The position numbers and the translations under genes are program-made. Below, piece after piece: positions 1 through 11,665 of a stretch of 64,000 bases of DNA. Every line of letters starts with the position of its first letter. The stretch's first letter is position 1. The notes under the pieces are model-generated. The model made no database searches. It was not told the origin of the DNA and was given only the letters and a program-made list of their open reading frames with translations. The stretch lies in the NCBI RefSeq assembly GCF_902686445.1, contig NC_062217.1:87725758-87789757 (forward strand), given 5' to 3'. Origin of the DNA: Sciurus carolinensis. Its lineage: Eukaryota; Chordata; Mammalia; Rodentia; Sciuridae.

Positions 1-812
1 CCAGACCAACTGATTGCACCCAGCCTCCAGGATCCCACAACCACACCAAACACACCCAACCTTCAGGATCCCTGCCTGACCAACCACACCCCACCTCCAG
101 GACCTCCAGCTGACCACGTCCACACCCTGAGCTGCAGCTCCCCATTTGCCACCACATTTGGAAGCCAGAGGGGCCATCTTGGATAATCCTGGAAGCTGTA
201 GTTCTGCTGTTTAGGTGGGGCAAATCCCATCCAGAGATGCCTGCTGGTCATTGTCAGGTACCTCTCATGCATCAGGGTACTGAACACTGGGAGGTTTCAT
301 TACTATATGACTGTTATACTGTAGATTTTCTTTTTTCTCCTTATTGAAAAATTTTGTTTTTATTTCTTTACTTTTCTTACTCTCTTTTCCTTTTGTTTAC
401 CTGTTCCCTCAGAGTCTCTTTCTCCCTATTTGTATGCTAACATCCAATTTCTTTTGATTACATTCTCACCCTTTTTATTATCTAGACCTTCTGTATATTC
501 TTTTCTGATCCCATTAAGAGTCACATTCTACATCCCTCTACATCCTCTTTGTCCTCCATTAGAAACTGCAGACCTTATTGCAAATCCATTTGTTTTACTC
601 AAGATAATATTTGAACTCATTCTGTTTATTGTGGCAATTTTGTTATCGTCCTCGTAGGGGCTATTTGGTCTAGGATTGCATAGTGTCTGAATTGGCACTG
701 CTCATATTGATCTCCCCTTAAAGGAAAGGTTTTGGAAACCTATAGGGCTACTATAAGCCTATAGGGGGAAATCTGCAATACCCCACATCTGTACTGCTAG
801 AGGGGAAGATAC

Positions 813-1865
813 ATGAACAACATGAAAAAACAAGGGAAGAAAATGATTCAAACAAATCTAGATTCTATATTAATAGAATCAAATGACAGTATGTTAGAAG
901 AAATGTCAGAAAAGGACTTCAGAATATACATGATTAAGATGATTCACGAAGCAAAGGATGAGATAAGAGAGCAAAGGCAGGCAATGAATGATAATACCAA
1001 TAAGCTGAAAGAGCAACTGCAGGAGGCAAAAGATAATTTCAACAAAGAGGTAGAGATTATCAAAAAAAAAAAAAACAAAAAAAAAACAAAAAACAAAAAA
1101 ACAAAAAAACGAAATCCTTGAAATGAAGAAAACAATAAACCAAATAAAAAATTCAATGGAAAGCATTACCAAAAGACTAGACCACTTGGAAGACAGAACC
1201 TCAGACAACGAAGACAAAATATTTAATCTTGAAAATAAAGTTGCCCAAACAGAGAAGATGGTAAGAAATCATGAACAGACTCTCCAAGAACTATGGGGCA
1301 TCAAGAAAAGAACAGATTTAAGAATAGTTGGGATTGAGGAAGGCACAGAGATACAAACCAAAGGAATGAACAACCTATTCAATGAAATAACATGAGAAAA
1401 TTTTCCAAACCTGAAGAATGAAATGGAAAATCAAATACAAAAGGTTTACAGAACACCAAATGCACAGAATCACAACAGATCCACACCAAGGCACATTATA
1501 ATGAAAATGCCTAACATTCAAAATAAAGATAGGATTTGAAGGCTGCAAGAGAAAAGCATTGGATTACATATAGGGGGAAACTAATGCGGATAGCAGCAGA
1601 CTTCTTAACCCAGATTCTAAAAGCTAGAAGGGCCTTGAACAACATATTTCAAGCTCTGAAAGAACATGGTTGCCAACCAAGCATTCTATAACAAGCAAAA
1701 CTGACCTTCAGATTTGAAGATAAAATAAAATCCTTCCATGATAAAAAAAAGTTAAAAGAATTTACAAATAGGAAGCTGGCACTACAGAATGTTCTCAACA
1801 AAATATTCCATGAGGAGAAAATGAGAAACAACAATATAGGTCAGCAAAGGGAGGAATTGCCTTAG
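813..1865 (+). pseudogene. L1 ORF1 (RNA-binding chaperone) relic
   Basis: Relic of the L1 nucleic-acid chaperone ORF1p. It aligns along its length with the intact 348-codon ORF1 at 15549-16595: N-terminal Met-Lys-Lys-Gln-Gly-Lys start, a long coiled coil with Asn/Glu/Lys heptads, then relics of the RNA-recognition and C-terminal domains. An A-rich stretch at 1061-1115 has expanded inside the coiled coil and shifts the frame near 1115; further stops occur at about 1395, 1540 and 1690. Not translatable as a whole. Confidence 0.88.
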
Positions 1866-1923
1866 AGAAAAACCACTCAAAGGAGAAACCGAGCCAAGTT
1901 AAAAACCAAAAATAAGCCCAAAT

Positions 1924-4900
1924 GACTGGGACTACAAATCGTATCTCAATAATAACCCTGAACATTAATGGCCTAAACTCATCAATCTAAATACATAGAC
2001 TGGCAGAATGGATTAAAAAGAAAGACCCAACAATATGCTGCCTGCAAGAGACTCATCTCATAGATAAGGACATCCACAGACTAAAGGCAAAAGGATTGGG
2101 AAAAAGCCTACTCAGCACATGGACTTGGTAAAAAAGTGGGGGTTTCCATCCTCATATCAGATAAAGTGGACTTCAAGCCAAAGTAAGTCAGAAGGGATAA
2201 AGAAGGACATTTTATACTGCTTAAGGAACCATAAATCTGGAAGACGTAACGATAGTAAATATTTATGCCCCAAACAATGGTGCATCCCTGTACATCAAAC
2301 AAATCCTTCTCAACTTCAGGAATCAAATAGACCACAACACAATAATTCTGGGTGACTTTAATGCACTGCTGTCACCACTAGATACAGTTTCCAAAGAAAA
2401 ACCAACCAAAGAAACCATAGAACTCAATAACACAATCAATAACCTAGACTTAATAGACATATATAGAATATTCCATCCATCGAGTGGATTCACTTTCTTC
2501 TCAGCAGCACATGAAACCTTCTCGAAAATAGACCATATGTTATGCCACACAGCAGCCCTTAGGAAATGCAAAAAAATAGAGATACTGCCTTGTGTTCTAT
2601 CAGATCATAATGGACTGAGAGTAGAAATCAATAAAAAAATAAAAAACAGAAATTCCTCCTACACCTGGAGACTAAATAATATGCTATTGAATGAAACATG
2701 GATAATAGAAAACATCAGGGAGGAGATAAAAAATTATTAGAGGTCAATGAGAACGACGATACAACGTATCAAAATCTCTGGGACACTATGAAAGCAGTAC
2801 TAAGAGGAAAATTGATTGCATGGAGCACATTCCAGAAATGAATGAAAAGTCAACAACTAAATGACCTAACATTACAGCTCAAAGTCCTAGAAAAAGAAGG
2901 ACAGAATAACAGCAAGAGTGGTAGAAAACAGGAAATAATTAAAATCAGAGCTGAAATCAATGAAATTGAAACAAAGGAAGAATTCAAAAAATTGACAAAA
3001 CAAAAAGTTGGTTAATTGAAAAAGTAAACAAAATAGACAAACTCTTAGTCACACTACAAAGAGAAGGAGAGAGAAAACTCAAATTCCTAAAATTCATGAT
3101 GAAAAGGAAATATCACAACAGACGCCACTGAGATACATAACATAATGAGAAGCTACTTTGAAAATCAGTATTCCAACAAAATAGAAACTACTAAAGACAT
3201 TGACAAATTTCTAGAGACATATGCTCCTCTCAAACTGAACCAGGAGGACATACACAATTTAAACAGATCCATATCAAGAAATGAAATAGAAGAAGCCATT
3301 AAAAACCTATCATCCAAGAAAAGCCCACGACCAGACAGATTCTCAACTGAGTTCTACAACCTTCAAAGAAGAAGTCATTCCAATACTTCTCAAAGTTTTC
3401 CAGGAAAATAGAAAAGGAGGCTACCCTACCAAAGTCATTCTATGAAATTATATCACCCTCATACCCAAATCAGGCAAAGACACATCAAGGAAAGAAAATT
3501 TTAGACCAATATCCTTGATGAATATAGATGCAAAGATCCTCAACAAAATATTGGCAAACCTTATCCAAAAACATATGAAAATTGTGCACCATGATCAAAT
3601 GGGGCTCATCCCTAGAATGCAAGGATGGTTTAACATCTGTAAATCAATAAACATAATCCAACACTTCAATAGACTTAAGGATAAGAATCATATGGTTATT
3701 TCATTTGACGCAGCAAAAGTGTTCAACAAAATGCAACACCTCTTCATGCTCAAAACACTGGGAAAAAAAGGGATAGTAGGAACATACCTGAATATTGTAA
3801 AGGTTATTTATGCTAAGCCCATGGCCAACATCATTCTTAATGGAGAAAAACAGAAAGCATTTCCCTTTAAAAACTGGAATAAGACAGGGATGTCCTCTTT
3901 CACCAATTCTATTCGACATTGTCTTCGAAACTCTAGCCAGAGCAATTACACAGACTAAAGAAATTAAAGGGATATGAATAAGAAAAGAGGAACTTAAGCT
4001 GTCACTATTTGCTGATGATATGATTCTATATTTAGAGGATCCATAAACTTCTCCAGAAAACTTCTAGACCTCACCAATGAATTCAGCAAAATAGCAGGCT
4101 ATAAAATCAACACGCATAAATCTAAAGCATTTTTATATGAAAGCGATGAAACATCTGAAAGGGAAATGAGGAAAACATCTCCATTTGCAATAATCTAAAA
4201 AAAAAAATACAATACTTGGGAATCAATCTAACCAAAGAGGTAAAAGATCTCTACAATGAAAACTACAAAACATAGAAGAAAGAAATTGAGGAAGACCTTA
4301 GAAGATGGAAAGATCTCCCATGTTCTCGGATAGGCAGAATTAATATTGTTAAAATGGCCATACTACCAAAAGTGCTATGCAGATTCAATGCAATTCCAAT
4401 TAAAATCCCAATGATGTACCTTACAGAAATAGAGCAAGCAATCACAAAATTCATCTGGAAGAATAAGAAACCCAGAATAGCTAAAGCAATCCTTAGCAGG
4501 AAGAATGAAACAGGGGGTATCACAATACCAGAACTTCAACTATACTACAAAGCAATAGTAACAGGAACAATGGTATTGGCACCAAAATAGACAGGTAGAT
4601 CAATGGTACAGAATAGAGTACACACACAGAAACCCAAATAAATACAGTTTTCTCATACTAGACAAGGGTGCCAAAAATATGCAATGGAGAAAAGACAGCC
4701 TCTTCAACAAATGGTGCTGGGAAAACTGGAAATCCATATGTAAAAGAATGAAATTAAACCCTATCTCTCACCCTGCACAAAAATCAACTTTAAATGGATC
4801 AAGGACCTTGAAATCAGTCCAGAGAGTGTGCATTGTATAGAAAAAAAGTAGGTTCAAATCTTCAACTTGTTGCCTTAGGATCAGACTTCCTTAACAGGAC

Positions 4901-5728
4901 TCCCATAGCACAAGAAATAAAAGCAAAAATCAATAACTGGGACAGATTCAAACTAAATAGCTTTCTCTCAGCAAAGGAAACTATCAGCAATGTGAAAAGA
5001 GAGCCTACAGAGTGGGAGAAAATATTTGCCACTCATACTTCAAATGGAGCACTAATTTCCAGAATCTATAAAAACTCTACACGAAGAATTCAAATAACCC
5101 AATCAACAAATGGGCTAAGAAAATGAACAGATGCTTCACAGAAGAAGATCTACACGCAATCAACAAACATATGAAAAAATGTTCACCATTTTTAGTAATA
5201 AGAGAAATGCAAATGAAAACTTCTCTACGATTCCTTCTCACCCCATTTAGAATGGTGATTATCAAGAATGCAAGCAACAGTAGGTGTTGGAGAGGATGGG
5301 GGGACAAAGTACACTCATACATTGCTGGTGGGGCTGCAAATTAGTGCAGCCACTCTGGAAAGCAGTGTGGAGATTCCTTAGAAAACTTGGAATGGACCCA
5401 TCATTTGGCCCAACTATCCCACTCCTCAGCCTATACCCAAAGGACTTAAAATCAGCATACTACAGAGATACAGCCACATCAATGTTCATAGCTGCTCAAT
5501 TCACAATAGCCAGATTGTGGAACCAACCTAGATGCCCTTCAATGGATGAGTAGATAAAGAAACTGTGGTATATATATATATACAATGGAATATTACTCAG
5601 ATATAAATAATGATAAAATTATGGCATTTGCAGGCAAATGGATGAAATTGGAGAATGTCATGCTAAGTGAGATAAGCCAATCTCAAAAAATCAAAGTACA
5701 AATGATCTCACTGATAAGCGGATGATGA
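1924..5728 (+). pseudogene. L1 ORF2 (endonuclease/reverse transcriptase) relic
   Basis: Relic of ORF2p, the L1 endonuclease and reverse transcriptase. In order: an endonuclease domain (Gln-Glu-Thr-His near 2045; Gly-Asp-Phe-Asn near 2353; Ser-Asp-His at 2600-2608), the linker, the reverse transcriptase with a FADD-like motif near 4005-4025, and the C-terminal Trp-rich segment 5280-5500. Numerous stops and indels break it into pieces of under 150 codons. It matters as a comparison: its endonuclease keeps the usual Ser-Asp-His motif that the young L1s in this window have lost. Confidence 0.9.
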
Positions 5729-5950
5729 CACATAATGGGGGTGTGAGAGGGGGCCAAGAATGGATGAAGGAGGAACTGTATAAAGGGAAAAGAGGGGTGG
5801 GAGGAGTAGAGGGAAGGAAAAAATAGCAGAATGAATCAAACACCATTACCCTATATAAATGTATGATTACCAAATGATATGCTGTTACTCCATGTACAAA
5901 CAGAAACAACATGTACCCCATTTGTTTATAATAAAAATAAATTTTAAAAA

Positions 5951-7583
5951 ATTTTCCTATTTTTATTTCCATTCTAGAGTTGAAAACCCTGGCACCCAGA
6001 AATACATAAACTTTGCCAAGTTTATGTAAGTGGTAAGTCCTATGGTGTGAACCATCCAGGCTGGGTCACTGCTGGCCAACTCTGTAAAGCACCAATCAGA
6101 CCATACTTTTTGTAGATGGCACCTCTACAGCATAGTTCCAGATATGACTCTGAATCCAGGTTCAATCGCTTCCCAATTAATCTGAACGAAAATTCAGGAA
6201 ATGCAGATATTCTCCTAAAACTTTTCACTTTTTTGTTGATTGTAAGGTAGTTTGAATATTATGTCATTTTTGGGTTTTTGTCCACTCAAAAACATCCCTG
6301 TAATGGATATTGGCTAGTTATTTTATTATTTGTTCCTAACCACGCTTTTAACAAATTTATACTTTGTTTTTTAAAACAGACTATATCAGTTCCTCCCTTG
6401 TTTGGTTACCAAGCACTAAGAGCTTGGGAGGCCATGTGATTAGAGTGAGGCTCAGCTGCCATATGATTGGTTCAAATGTCAGTCACAGAGCCACTTTTCC
6501 TACTTTAAAGTGATATTGCTGATGTAATTGCACTTTGCATAAAATACCAGAGTTTTTCTTTTTTGACTGGTTCCATCACTTTTACTTATGAAACACTCCC
6601 AAATGAAACTTCTGAATAAAAAAATACAACTGAAAATACTTCCATGTAGAAAACAGTTTTTACAAACTACATTAGTTTCAGAGAATGGAAAAAAAAATGC
6701 TCCTATAGTAGTTTTATGTATTATTAAATAATGTTATTTATGCTTTTAGTAGTTTATGGTGTTCAGAGAGGCATGTTCTTGCAACTACCCTTTTCTCCCA
6801 TCTTGTTTACCTTAAGGAAGGGAACGTGGGATCTGACAAAAGGAAAGGAACTTGTACAAAGGAAAGGAACTTTGCCGATTAATTGCCATTAAGGTTGTAC
6901 ATTTTTATCTTTAAAAGTTAAGTCACACTTCCTCAAACACACAATGATTCATCTTTACAAAAAATAATTAAGGAGTACCTCATATAATTCCAGTACTTGA
7001 GCAACTATGAAGTACCATTTTTGTATAATAAGTGATACTAGGTCTTGAAGACTTAAAGCAGATAAAGATGGATATTGTTTAATCTCTTCATGCTGTATGG
7101 AATCTCCCTGAAATTTTTAACCTTTTTTTATTTACTTGAAATAATATACAAGAATACAGTGTGTAAAATTGAAGGGCAACTTTATGAAGAAGAGTAAATA
7201 AATTGAAATCAATTTTACAGATGTGATTCCTAACCAGAAATATCACTTTGTGAAAAACATGAAAAGCCATGATTGTAGCTCAGAGCAAAGCAACTGTATT
7301 GCCAATGTATTTCCTCTAATATTGGACAGTTGGAGGAAAAGTAAAGTGCAAGTGTTCCACTGCAATAAGAGCAAAGTCTGCCCCCACCATAAAGATGATG
7401 ACAAAATATAGTTAGGATACATGACTGAGGAGACATAGAACACAAGGTTAAAAAAAAATGCAATGGTATAGAACGTTTAATAGCACCATTGCAGTGACTA
7501 GATCCCAATGCTGTTAACTAACTTTACCTTGGTCCAGGCTACATCGCCGCTCAAATAATGGATGAGTGCTGCCACTGGATGCA

Positions 7584-7585
<2 letters not shown>
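5951..7585. other. Intergenic, no gene seen
   Basis: AT-rich DNA without a convincing exon, RNA gene or recognisable repeat. Short open frames here (for example 6040-6228 and 7088-7508) show no family resemblance. The stretch around 6060-6110 contains 'caccaatcaga', a CCAAT-box-like motif seen in some LTRs, but no LTR boundaries could be found. Confidence 0.6.
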
Positions 7586-7637
<52 letters not shown>

Positions 7638-7653
7638 CACACACACACACACA
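7586..7653. repeat. (AT)n-(AC)n microsatellite in an L1 fragment
   Basis: About 22 AT dinucleotides to 7630, then a run of AC to 7653. It lies at the same place in L1 ORF2 where other copies in this window carry TA/CA tracts (5568, 32512, 58652, 59378). Confidence 0.9.
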
Positions 7654-7857
7654 TTTTCTTTATCCATTTATCTGATGAAGGGCATTTAGGTTCATTCCAT
7701 AGTTTGCATAGTTTGGTTATTGTGAATTGAGCTTCTATAAGCATTGATGTGACTGCCTCACTGTAGTGTGCTAATTTGAAGTCCTTGGGATATAAATGAA
7801 GGAGTGGGATAGCTGGGTCAAATCGTGGTTCTGTTCCAAGTATTATAAGTAATCTCC

Positions 7858-7858
<1 letters not shown>
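7654..7858 (-). mobile_element. L1 fragment (ORF2 C-terminus)
   Basis: Antisense piece of the C-terminal end of L1 ORF2. Minus-strand translation gives Ala-Gln-Phe-Thr-Ile and Trp-Asn-Glu-Pro-Lys-Cys-Pro-Ser, matching the other ORF2 copies here. Both ends are cut by simple repeats: the AT/AC tract on the left and a (TC)n tract on the right. Confidence 0.85.

Positions 7859-7894
<36 letters not shown>
7859..7894. repeat. (TC)n microsatellite
   Basis: About 17 TC dinucleotides directly joined to the truncated L1 fragment. Confidence 0.9.
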
Positions 7895-7896
<2 letters not shown>

Positions 7897-9353
7897 TTCT
7901 TTCCTTCCTAAAATGTATTGCTTAGTGTTTCCTCCCTACTATGTCAGACTTCTAGGAAACTGCACTGTAAGAGTACAGTAAAGTTCTCCAGCATTTGTAA
8001 ATACTGAGGAGAACACACAAAATAGAGATACCAAAGGAGTAGCAAGACAGGTCCTTCTATCCATTCCTTATTTAATATTATATTGATTTCATCTTGTGCC
8101 TCTCCAGAGTATTGAAATGGGGGTGGGGCATCCAGAAGGCTCTCCTTTCAAATATGGAAACTTCTAAGAGTGGGAGAAAACATTACTGCAATGCTATTTG
8201 GTTCTACTAGAACCTATAGTCACCAACTGAGTCTACGAACATAGCATTTGAATAAATCATCTGAGAATTAAAAAGTTAAACGCCTTGAGCTGGTGAGGTG
8301 GCATAGGTGTGACCCAGCCACTCCAGTTCCCAGCAATGCCCACTCAGGTCAGACCCAGGCACCCAACCACTCTGATCTGGTTTTGGCATCCAGGGCAGAG
8401 AGGGAGCTAATGGTGGAGCTCTGTGAGCCCGGCCAGCGTGCGTCTGCTGGAGCAGAATCAGGAGGAAGAGGAAGACTAGGAGCTGGAGCCACTGCTGCAG
8501 CGGATCGCCTGCACCTAGCTGTGGGGAGGCGCACCAGGGGGCGCCCTGGGGCTGCAGGATGTAGCAGATGACAGGGAGTGACTGTTGAGGCCAGACAGGC
8601 TACCAGGAATTGATGCTGCAGCCCAAAGACCAGTCCAGCTGCCTCTCCCGTCCTCTGTGGCTCGCCCACGGATCTGAGTCAGGACCACCCCTCGGTTCAA
8701 CGACTCCTGGAATTTCAGAGATCAATGGATTCTTGCATGATTCAGAATTTGCTGGTATTATATTGAGAGTGGAACTAGCAATAGAATTGGGAGTTCTTCC
8801 AGACAGAATTTCTCAAGGGTCAAGTGAAGTTACTTTGTAAAGGATCCTAGGAGAAAAATTATTGGTGTATTTAAACAGAAATCAGAAGAGCTTTATGGTC
8901 AACTGAATCCAAAATGAACCAAGGATGTCCACAAAGTCTATTGCCCTTGCTGCTTTGGCAGAGGCTGCCTGCTTCTCAACCAGGGCTACCCTTCTGAGCC
9001 TGAGGCCTACTTAATGAATGAAAACCTTATCTGGGCATTGTACCTAAAACAAAGGTTGTTTGATTTGTAAGTGAGACTTTTAACTACACTGACCAAGCAA
9101 AATCAGGATACAAAAAGTATGCCTTACAGAAAGTGCCAAAAGTAGGTAGAAAGTTTCATCAGATAGGCTCTCTCCTAACAAACATTGAAAGTTACAGGAA
9201 CCTGAATATTGGCTTAGGCATTTGAAGCTGATCTTTTGCCTGACAATATTAGAAAACATGTCAAAATTTGAAAGATTATTTGTTTTGGATGACATCATCA
9301 GAAATACAGACAGGGGAAATGATAATTGGTTAGTCGTATATGAAAAGGAGAAA

Positions 9354-9457
9354 TGTGGGTTGGGGTTGTGGCTCAGTGGTAGAGTGCTTGCCTAGTACCA
9401 CGTGCAAAAAGAAAGATATCAGTGTCCATCTACAACTAAAATATTTAAAAGAAAAAA
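9354..9457 (+). mobile_element. ID-type SINE with target-site duplication
   Basis: tRNA-derived ID SINE, marked by 'gttgtggctcagtggtag' (pol III A box), an internally shortened middle, and the tail typical of the squirrel form ('tgtccatctacaac' then A-rich). A perfect 12-bp duplication 'gaaaaggagaaa' flanks it at 9342-9353 and 9458-9469, inside the PI4K2B pseudogene. This is a clean L1-dependent insertion. Confidence 0.93.
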
Positions 9458-9532
9458 GAAAAGGAGAAACGTTAAAAGGAAACTCACCGTGATGACTCAA
9501 ACTGGTCAATGATAAAGAATTGCTCATTAAAG

Positions 9533-10743
9533 ACCTATTTCATTGCTTGAAATTGATTTATTTAAGTTGCGTATGTCCTCCTGGTTCAGTTTAGGTAATT
9601 CATATGTCTCTAGAAACTTGTTGATGTCTTCGAGGTTTTCTGTTTTGTTGGAGTATAGATTTTCAAAATAGCTTGTATTTCACTCATGTCTGTAGTGATA
9701 TTTCCTTGTTCCTTCCGAATTTTAGTAATTTGAGTTTTCTCCCTCTTTCTCTTTGTTAGTGTGACTAAGGGTTTATCAATTTTGTTTATTTTTTCAAAGA
9801 ACCAGCTCTTTATTTTGTTAATTTTTTTTGATTGTTTCTTTTGTTTCAATTTTGTTGATTTCGGCTCTGATTTTAACTATTTCCTGTCTTCTACTACTTT
9901 TGGTGTTGGTCTGCTCTTCTTTTTCTAGGGCTTTGAGCTGTAGTACTAAGTCATTTATTTGTTGACTTTTACTTCTTTTGTTGAACGTGCACCATGAAAT
10001 AAATCTTCCTCTAAGTACTGCTTTCATAGTGTCCCAGAGATTTTGATATGATGTGTCTTTGTTCTTGTTTACTTCTAAGAATTTTTTTTATTTCCCTCCT
10101 GATGTCTTCTGTTATCCCTTCATCACATAATAGTGCATAATTTAACCTCCAGGTATTAGAGAAGTTTCTGTTTTTTATTCTGTTTTTATTTCTAATTTCA
10201 ATCCATTATGAAATGATAGAATACAAGGTAGTATCTCTATCTTCTTGTATTGGCTAACAGTAGCTTTGTGGCATAAAATATGGTCTATTTTAGAGAAGGA
10301 TCCATGTGCTGCTGAGAAGAAAGTGTATTTGTTCTTTGTTGGATGGTATATTCTATATATGTCAGTTAAGTCTAAATTGTTGATTGTGTTATTGAAATCC
10401 ATGGTTTCTTTGTTCAATTTTTGTTTGGAAGATCTGTCCAGTGGTGAGAGAGGTGTGTTAAAATCGCCTAGTATTATTGTGTTGTGGTCTATTTGATTTC
10501 TGGAATTGAGAAGGATTTGTTTGATGTACATGGATGAGCCAATGTTTGGGGCATAGATATTTATGATTGTTATGTCTTGCTGATTTATGCTTCCCTTAAG
10601 CAGCATGTAATGTCCTTCTTTATCTCTTCTGACTAGTTTTGGCTTGAAGTCCACATTATCTGAAATGAGGATGGATACTCCAGCTTTTTTGCTGTGTCCG
10701 TGTGCATGGTATTTTTTCCCTGTCCTTCCACCTTTAGTCTGTA
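9533..10743 (-). mobile_element. Internal L1 fragment lacking both ends
   Basis: Minus-strand piece of L1 ORF2 matching about 14127-15360 of the full-length copy: most of the endonuclease domain, the linker and the first part of the reverse transcriptase. It has neither the 3' UTR and poly(A) nor the 5' end. It sits inside the PI4K2B pseudogene between the codons ending 'cattaaag' (9532) and resuming 'atagcag' (10744); the gene reads across with no duplicated or missing bases that I can see. It contains frameshifts and stops. At 10211-10213 the codon corresponding to the Asp of the endonuclease Ser-Asp-His motif reads Phe, as in the full-length copy. Confidence 0.9.
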
Positions 10744-10886
10744 ATAGCAGAAATTAATAATGGTCTAGCATTTCCTTTTAAACATCCTGATAAATGGAGA
10801 ACATGTCCATTTCATTGAGTGTGGTTTCCGCAAGCAAAAGTTTCTTTTTCTGAAGAAATAAGACAGTTGATTCTGCCATATATTTC

Positions 10887-11015
10887 TTTTTTTGTTTTAA
10901 TGGATCTTTTTAATTTTTATTTATTTATTTATATGCAGTGCTGGTTATCAAACCCAGGGCCTCACTCATGTCAGGCAAGTGCTCTATCACTGAGTCACAA
11001 CTCCAGCCCCAGCCT
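10887..11015 (-). mobile_element. ID-type SINE, antisense
   Basis: Antisense SINE: T-rich start, then 'gtgctggttatcaaaccc' and 'aagtgctctatcactgag', the reverse of the ID pol III promoter boxes. An 8-bp duplication 'tatatttc' flanks it at 10879-10886 and 11016-11023 (11 bp with one mismatch). It splits the PI4K2B pseudogene between Pro-Tyr-Ile and Ser-Asp-Met codons. Confidence 0.9.
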
Positions 11016-11498
11016 TATATTTCAGATATGGACTTTGGGCAAGATTTATGTGACGATCTTTATGAAATTTTTAAAACTGACAAGAGTTTTGTCAAAGCTC
11101 CTTTTGAAAGTCAGATGTCTGTGATGAGGGGTCAGATCTTAAAACTTACTCAGGCAATGAGACATGGAAAGAGTGCTGTTCAGTTGATACAAATGCCTTG
11201 TGTGATTGTGGAATGCAGTAATGGGGAAAGTCAGTGTTGGATTCTCCACCCCGACCGCCCCTTTACATAGACGGTCCATTGGAGGAAGTCATTTTTTTTT
11301 TCCCTTCTGGTAGCAGGTGTAAGGGAAACAACTGTTGCATTATTAAAATATTGCTGCAATGTAAATCTACTGTTAAGGGCTCCAGATGCCAAAACTTCAA
11401 ATAATTTAAGTATTTAAAAAGGTTGCATTTTGTTTTTTTTTTTTTTTTTTTTTTAATTTACTTATTTTTTTTACGTTTACATAGGGTAATGATGTTTA

Positions 11499-11637
11499 TT
11501 ATATTTTTCCCCTCCCCCCCACCCCTCCCACCCCTCCCACCCCTCCCACCCCTCTTTTCCCTCTACACAGTCCTTCTTTCCTTCATTCTTACTGCTCTCC
11601 TTAGCCTAACTCTAAACCTAACCCTAAACCTAATGCT
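11499..11637 (-). repeat. L1 3' UTR: G-rich tract and telomere-like motif
   Basis: On the L1 sense (minus) strand there are repeated gaggggtggg units (plus-strand C-rich, 11499-11554), able in principle to form G-quadruplexes, as known for L1 3' UTRs of other mammals. At 11604-11637 there is a run of degenerate telomere-like units (TTAGG, TTTAGGG, TTAGG, TTTAGAG, TTAGG on the L1 sense strand). Both recur at the same place in the other young copy (25131-25164 and 25213-25258). Confidence 0.85.
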
Positions 11638-11665
11638 AGCCCCTCCCACCCCCCATTATATGTCC

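Larger units (their letters stand above)
1..5950 (+). mobile_element. Old, decayed near-full-length LINE-1
   Basis: A plus-strand L1 that runs off the left edge of the window. Positions 1 to about 812 look like 5' UTR: GC-rich repeated 'ctccaggatccc' type units, then a 'ggccatcttgga' motif that also occurs in the 5' UTR of the younger L1 at 11.4-17.5 kb. ORF1 relics follow from 813, ORF2 relics from about 1924 to 5720, then a 3' UTR and an A-rich end near 5950. Many stops and frameshifts in all parts show it is long dead. The 3' UTR differs from that of the young family (no telomere-like motif), so it belongs to an older subfamily. Confidence 0.93.
8290..11423 (+). pseudogene. PI4K2B: PI4K2B processed pseudogene, split by insertions
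   Basis: Intronless copy of the phosphatidylinositol 4-kinase type II beta mRNA. Coding resemblance begins near the ATG at 8411 with a GC-rich N-terminus, continues through Glu-Ile-Asn-Gly-Phe-Leu (about 8718) and Asp-Arg-Ile-Ser-Gln-Gly-Ser-Ser (about 8805), the Cys-rich Cys-Pro-Cys-Cys-Phe-Gly region (about 8945), and the kinase catalytic-loop Arg-Asn-Thr-Asp-Arg-Gly-Asn-Asp-Asn-Trp (about 9299-9330). It resumes at 10744 with Asn-Asn-Gly-Leu-Ala-Phe-Pro-Phe, then Pro-Gln-Ala-Lys-Val, and [13 protein letters not shown] (about 11100-11140), ending near 11313. PI4K2B is preferred over PI4K2A because of the Met-Ser-Val-Met-Arg and Pro-Cys-Val-Ile-Val-Glu-Cys stretches. Many stops and frameshifts, no introns. 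It is interrupted by an ID SINE, an L1 fragment and a second SINE; its 3' UTR is cut at 11424-11432 by a full-length L1 and continues from 17532. Confidence 0.9.

Noticed and set aside
8293..8669. GC-rich frames on both strands as a new gene or CpG-island promoter
   Set aside because: They coincide with the GC-rich 5' coding region of the PI4K2B retrocopy, whose frame is broken.
9354..9457. tRNA gene
   Set aside because: Pol III A and B box-like sequences come from the tRNA-derived ID SINE; no complete cloverleaf, and a target duplication flanks it. The same applies to the other ID copies.
11604..11637. Interstitial telomere from a chromosome fusion
   Set aside because: The same motif sits at the same L1 position in the second young copy (25131-25164), so it belongs to the L1.
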